A DNA stretch of 64,000 nt. It comes from Occallatibacter savannae (GTDB taxonomy: Bacteria; Acidobacteriota; Terriglobia; Terriglobales; Acidobacteriaceae). The translations under genes and the position numbers were made by a program. Under the pieces are notes generated by a model, which was not told the origin of the DNA, made no database searches, and saw only the letters and a list, made by a program, of their open reading frames with translations. Position 1 is the first letter of the stretch. Each line of letters opens with the position of its first letter. The stretch is from assembly GCF_003131205.1 (NCBI RefSeq), contig NZ_QFFY01000001.1:868001-932000 (forward strand). Reading direction: 5' to 3'. Positions 62,518 to 64,000 of this stretch are shown piece after piece.

Positions 62518-62644
62518 CTGCCGGGGAAAAGCGGCTATGGTCTTTCGCCGAACTCACGCTCGACGAGCAGGGTTCGAACCTGCTTGCCGGGAAGTCATTC
62601 TCCCTCGGCTCACCCGAAGTAACCGTACCCTGCGCCACCGGCAG
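62518..62644 (-). ncRNA. Candidate Y RNA 1, nearest the Ro60 gene
   Basis: 5' CTGCCGG (62644-62638) pairs perfectly with 3' CCGGCAG (62524-62518), followed by TTTTT, a terminator-like end. The conserved loop words are GGTGGCGCAGG on the 5' side and TTTTCCCC on the 3' side, then the shared GGTTACTTC. A real T-arm is present: GCAGG-TTCGAAC-CCTGC (62583-62567). Unlike Y RNA 2 there is no D-arm. It lies between the four-cysteine gene and the Ro60 gene, same strand. Confidence 0.7.
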
Positions 62645-62673
62645 ATCAGCTCAGTGCTGGAAGCGACAAAGAT

Positions 62674-62771
62674 TGGGTGCCCCAGGTCTCGACTCTGAGA
62701 CCTGGGATCGAGCCGGGTGCCCCCGAGCCTGCCCTGAGCTTGCCGAAGGGTCCCTCGCACTTGGGGACCGG
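62674..62771. repeat. Dispersed repeats, type A then type C
   Basis: Type A (62676-62706: GGGTGCCCCAGGTCTC / GAGACCTGGGA), the same inner stem as the copy inside hutI. Then type C with the CCTGCCCTGAGCTTGCCGAAGG insert (62715-62771). Confidence 0.8.
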
Positions 62772-62799
62772 AAATTTACATCATCGGCAGCCCGAGCTC

Positions 62800-63132
62800 T
62801 CACCCAGCTCTCGCCGCCTCATCCTCATCTTCATCCACCCGCATCGGCTGGATCGTAGTCACCGCTGCGAATCCCCGCATCTTCGCAGATACGCGCACCG
62901 GATCCACATCGATAGCCAGCTTGCTCATCTGCTCCCACGTCGGCCTGTACCGGTCGCTGAACTCGCTGCACTCATACACCGTGAACGGCACGCGGAAGCT
63001 CGGATCAGGCCGCGTGCAGATCACCAGCAAATCCGACTCGCGGTATCCAGTCATAAACTGGCCCCAGCTGCAGCGCTTGCAGAGGTGCTGGCTTCCCACC
63101 GGGGTTCCGTTCTTCACTTTTACCTTCGCCAT
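62800..63132 (-). CDS. Small four-cysteine protein embedded among Y RNAs
   Basis: 110 residues; AAGGAG precedes the ATG by about ten bases. Basic start (MAKVKVKNGTPVG), then C18-x2-C21 in HLCKRCSWGQF, Cys39 in LLVICTRPDPSFRVPF and Cys55 in VYECSEFSDRYRPTWEQM. Four cysteines in this order suggest a zinc knuckle or small iron-sulphur site. The C-terminus is acidic (DEDEDEAARAG). I do not recognise a named family. Lying between Y RNA 2 (46 bases upstream) and Y RNA 1, all on one strand with Ro60, it is a candidate RNA-binding partner of the particle; that is inference. Confidence 0.7.
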   Translation of the reverse strand: MAKVKVKNGTPVGSQHLCKRCSWGQFMTGYRESDLLVICTRPDPSFRVPFTVYECSEFSDRYRPTWEQMSKLAIDVDPVRVSAKMRGFAAVTTIQPMRVDEDEDEAARAG

Positions 63133-63178
63133 CGCAAACGCTCCTTTCTAGCCGGATATACCAAAATTCTTGAAGTCA

Positions 63179-63335
63179 GCCGGGGAACAATCGGTTGCAG
63201 AAACGGTGCCGCTCAGTCGCCTGAACAAACACCAGGTGCTCTATCCACTGAGCTACCGAGGATTACTCCTCAGGCGAGAATCGAACTCGCGACCACCTCA
63301 TTGACAGTGAAGTAACTGCCACCTACACCACCGGC
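63179..63335 (-). ncRNA. Candidate Y RNA 2 with a circularly permuted tRNA mimic
   Basis: Outer stem GCCGG (63335-63331) / CCGGC (63183-63179). Internal loop words GGTGGTGTAGG and TTGTTCC; inner stem GGTGGCAG / CTGCAACC with one mismatch. The head is a permuted tRNA: T-arm GCGAG-TTCGATT-CTCGC (63290-63274), 7-bp acceptor stem CTGAGGA / TCCTCGG (63273-63256) closed by the tetraloop GTAA, spacer TA, D-arm GCTC-AGTGGATA-GAGC (63253-63238). The loop bases that make the D-T contact (GG; TTCG) are kept. No anticodon arm closes the tRNA; the trunk enters there. This is the layout described for bacterial YrlA RNAs. Confidence 0.82.
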
Positions 63336-63360
63336 CAAACCCATACATCTGCTGCAAAAA

Positions 63361-63420
63361 CTTCTCTCGGGGAACAACCGGCCACGGCATTCATTGAGCC
63401 GCAGCCATCACCACCGAAGA
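63361..63420 (-). ncRNA. Candidate Y RNA 5, minimal hairpin form
   Basis: TTCGG at the 5' side pairs with CCGAG at the 3' side. Loop words GGTGGTGATGG and GTTGTTCCCC. The inner stem GGCTGCGGC (63406-63398) / GCCGTGGCC (63388-63380) pairs over nine positions with two wobbles, closed by a 9-base loop. There is no tRNA-like head: just the Ro-binding type of stem. Confidence 0.68.
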
Positions 63421-63427
63421 TCAACAA

Positions 63428-63597
63428 ATCACCGGGGAACACGCGGAAAGAGACGGACTCGGTGCCTCCTCCCTTACGGAACCTTGCGCTTCGGGACTAC
63501 GCCCCCGCCCCGCAAAGTGAGCACATCCGGCAGGGCTCTCAACCCTGCGCGTCCTACTTGTGAGAGAAGTAACTCTTCCCTTTCACCACCGGCAATC
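63428..63597 (-). ncRNA. Candidate Y RNA 3, with a degenerate T-arm-like head
   Basis: Outer stem ATTGCCGG / CCGGTGAT (8 bp with wobbles). Loop words GGTGGTGAAAG and GTGTTCCCC. Inner stem GGGAAGAG / CTCTTTCC, fully paired and different from Y RNA 2, so covarying. The head contains CAGGG-TTGAGAG-CCCTG, resembling a T-arm whose loop has lost the TTCGA core, and a second stem CTTTGCG / CGCAAGG. The shared AGTTACTTC follows the inner stem. Confidence 0.7.
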
Positions 63598-63666
63598 ACT
63601 TACAAACACACGTATCCCGCCGTCCACAGAGCACTAACTCAGCGGATACATTTTTCAAACCCACTT

Positions 63667-63737
63667 ACCCGAGGGAACAAACAAACGCAGGTTTAGTTCG
63701 GTATCGACGAAGTACCTGTGTTCTTCGCCACTCGGGC
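63667..63737 (-). ncRNA. Candidate Y RNA 4, short form
   Basis: Outer stem CCCGAG (63736-63731) / CTCGGG (63673-63668). Loop words GTGGCGAAGA, which fits the GNCGAAG motif reported for bacterial Y RNAs, and TTGTTCCC. Inner stem AACACAGG / CCTGCGTT with one mismatch. A small apical hairpin GGTA-...-TACC completes it. No tRNA-like head. First of the array in the direction of transcription. Confidence 0.66.
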
Positions 63738-63820
63738 AAACACACAAAACGGCCCCCGTTACAACGGCTCGCTTCTAGTTGTCCGACCAGGTGCGCAGGA
63801 TAGGAGACGCCACAGTTGGC
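63738..63820 (-). other. Linker between the 30-codon ORF and the Y RNA array
   Basis: Contains a short hairpin AACGG-GGG-CCGTT followed by TTGTG (63759-63744), a weak terminator candidate for the small ORF. Nothing else recognised. Confidence 0.35.
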
Positions 63821-63913
63821 TTACTCGAGAACGACGAAGTGCGCCCGGCGGCCGGTCAGACTCTTATCGAGCCATTCCTGCCTAAGCATCGAATTGGGTA
63901 TGATGCAATTCAT
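63821..63913 (-). CDS. 30-residue ORF at the head of the Y RNA array
   Basis: ATG at 63913, AGGAG nine bases upstream, stop TAA at 63823-63821. The peptide begins MNCIIPNSMLRQEWL and ends GRRAHFVVLE: an amphipathic helix with a basic centre. Below the size normally annotated. The ribosome site is paired in a hairpin (63923-63957). It may be a leader peptide or a small protein; I recognise no family. Confidence 0.4.
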   Translation of the reverse strand: MNCIIPNSMLRQEWLDKSLTGRRAHFVVLE

Positions 63914-63922
63914 CGGGCGTTT

Positions 63923-63957
63923 CTCCTACGCACTTAGTACTTTGCCATAAGTAGGAG
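63923..63957 (-). promoter_or_regulatory. Hairpin covering the ribosome site of the small ORF
   Basis: CTCCTAC (63957-63951 on the minus strand) pairs with GTAGGAG (63929-63923), extended by TTA/TAA inside. The AGGAG of the ribosome site is in the 3' arm. AT-rich sequence 63958-64000 is a likely promoter (TTGAAA seen). Confidence 0.5.
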
Positions 63958-64000
63958 TGAAATTCAACTTATTCATTTGACCTTTTTCAAAGATATATTT

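Noticed and set aside
62567..62583. T-arm GCAGG-TTCGAAC-CCTGC as part of a normal tRNA
   Set aside because: No matching acceptor stem, D-arm or anticodon arm around it; it lies inside the stem-loop of Y RNA 1.
63238..63300. A canonical tRNA gene on the minus strand (T-loop TTCGATT and D-arm present)
   Set aside because: The T-arm comes before the D-arm, the acceptor strands are joined by GTAA, and no normal anticodon arm closes the structure. A Y RNA tRNA mimic explains all of it.
62300..64000. A CRISPR array in the repeat-rich end of the window
   Set aside because: The repeats are hairpins of different length without uniform spacers, and no cas gene is present.

Overview
The window is GC-rich, densely coded DNA that looks like the chromosome of an Acidobacteriota bacterium, probably class Terriglobia. 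This is inferred from the gene families: a GH79 beta-glucuronidase of the Acidobacterium type, YXWGXW- and HAF-repeat secreted proteins, SurA-like chaperone and outer-membrane barrels beside multiheme cytochromes, and a Tol/Tad gene set of Gram-negative type. No rRNA, canonical tRNA, CRISPR array, prophage or intact insertion sequence was seen.

Layout. 1-3.2 kb: a secreted YXWGXW protein and a cell-wall recycling pair, an AmgK-like sugar kinase fused to a RapZ C-terminal domain, overlapping murU. 3.4-9.5 kb: Flp pilin, deoxyhypusine-synthase-like enzyme, GAF protein, GH79 glycosidase, alkyltransferase-like protein, RibBA. 9.7-17.3 kb: secreted and small membrane proteins, then a three-gene TadG/TadE pilus operon. 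17.4-22.7 kb: two oxidoreductases, a barrel protein with a PagL-like end, and a TetR regulator divergent from two membrane proteins across a pair of matching palindromes. 23.1-31.4 kb: carboxylesterase, amino-acid permease and a histidine-degradation set (hutI, hutU, ftcD; no hutH here).

31.5-41.1 kb is a candidate extracellular electron conduit: two tetraheme cytochromes, a 12-heme cytochrome, a large outer-membrane barrel, an NHL propeller, a SurA-like isomerase and two TPR proteins, with a sigma-54-like promoter in the divergent control region. 41.1-52.0 kb: response regulator, LexA-like regulator, OmpA-family protein, recN and a Tol/TonB set (exbB, exbD, tonB-like, tolB). 52.1-60.7 kb: soxR facing a flavin reductase across a textbook SoxR promoter, cyaY, amidase, pstS-phoR-phoB, aqpZ and a LysM protein.

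The most interesting part is 60.9-64.0 kb. A Ro60/Rsr (TROVE + vWA) gene is preceded on the same strand by five related hairpin RNAs that I read as Y RNAs. They share an internal-loop motif while the stems covary. One carries a complete circularly permuted tRNA mimic: T-arm, acceptor stem closed by a GTAA loop, then D-arm. A small four-cysteine protein lies between the Y RNAs, and a 30-codon ORF with its Shine-Dalgarno in a hairpin stands at the head of the array.

A second layer is a set of dispersed palindromic repeats (about twenty copies) in intergenic gaps. They have conserved outer ends such as GGGTGCCCCA...TGGGA and interchangeable inner stems. One copy sits in frame inside hutI.
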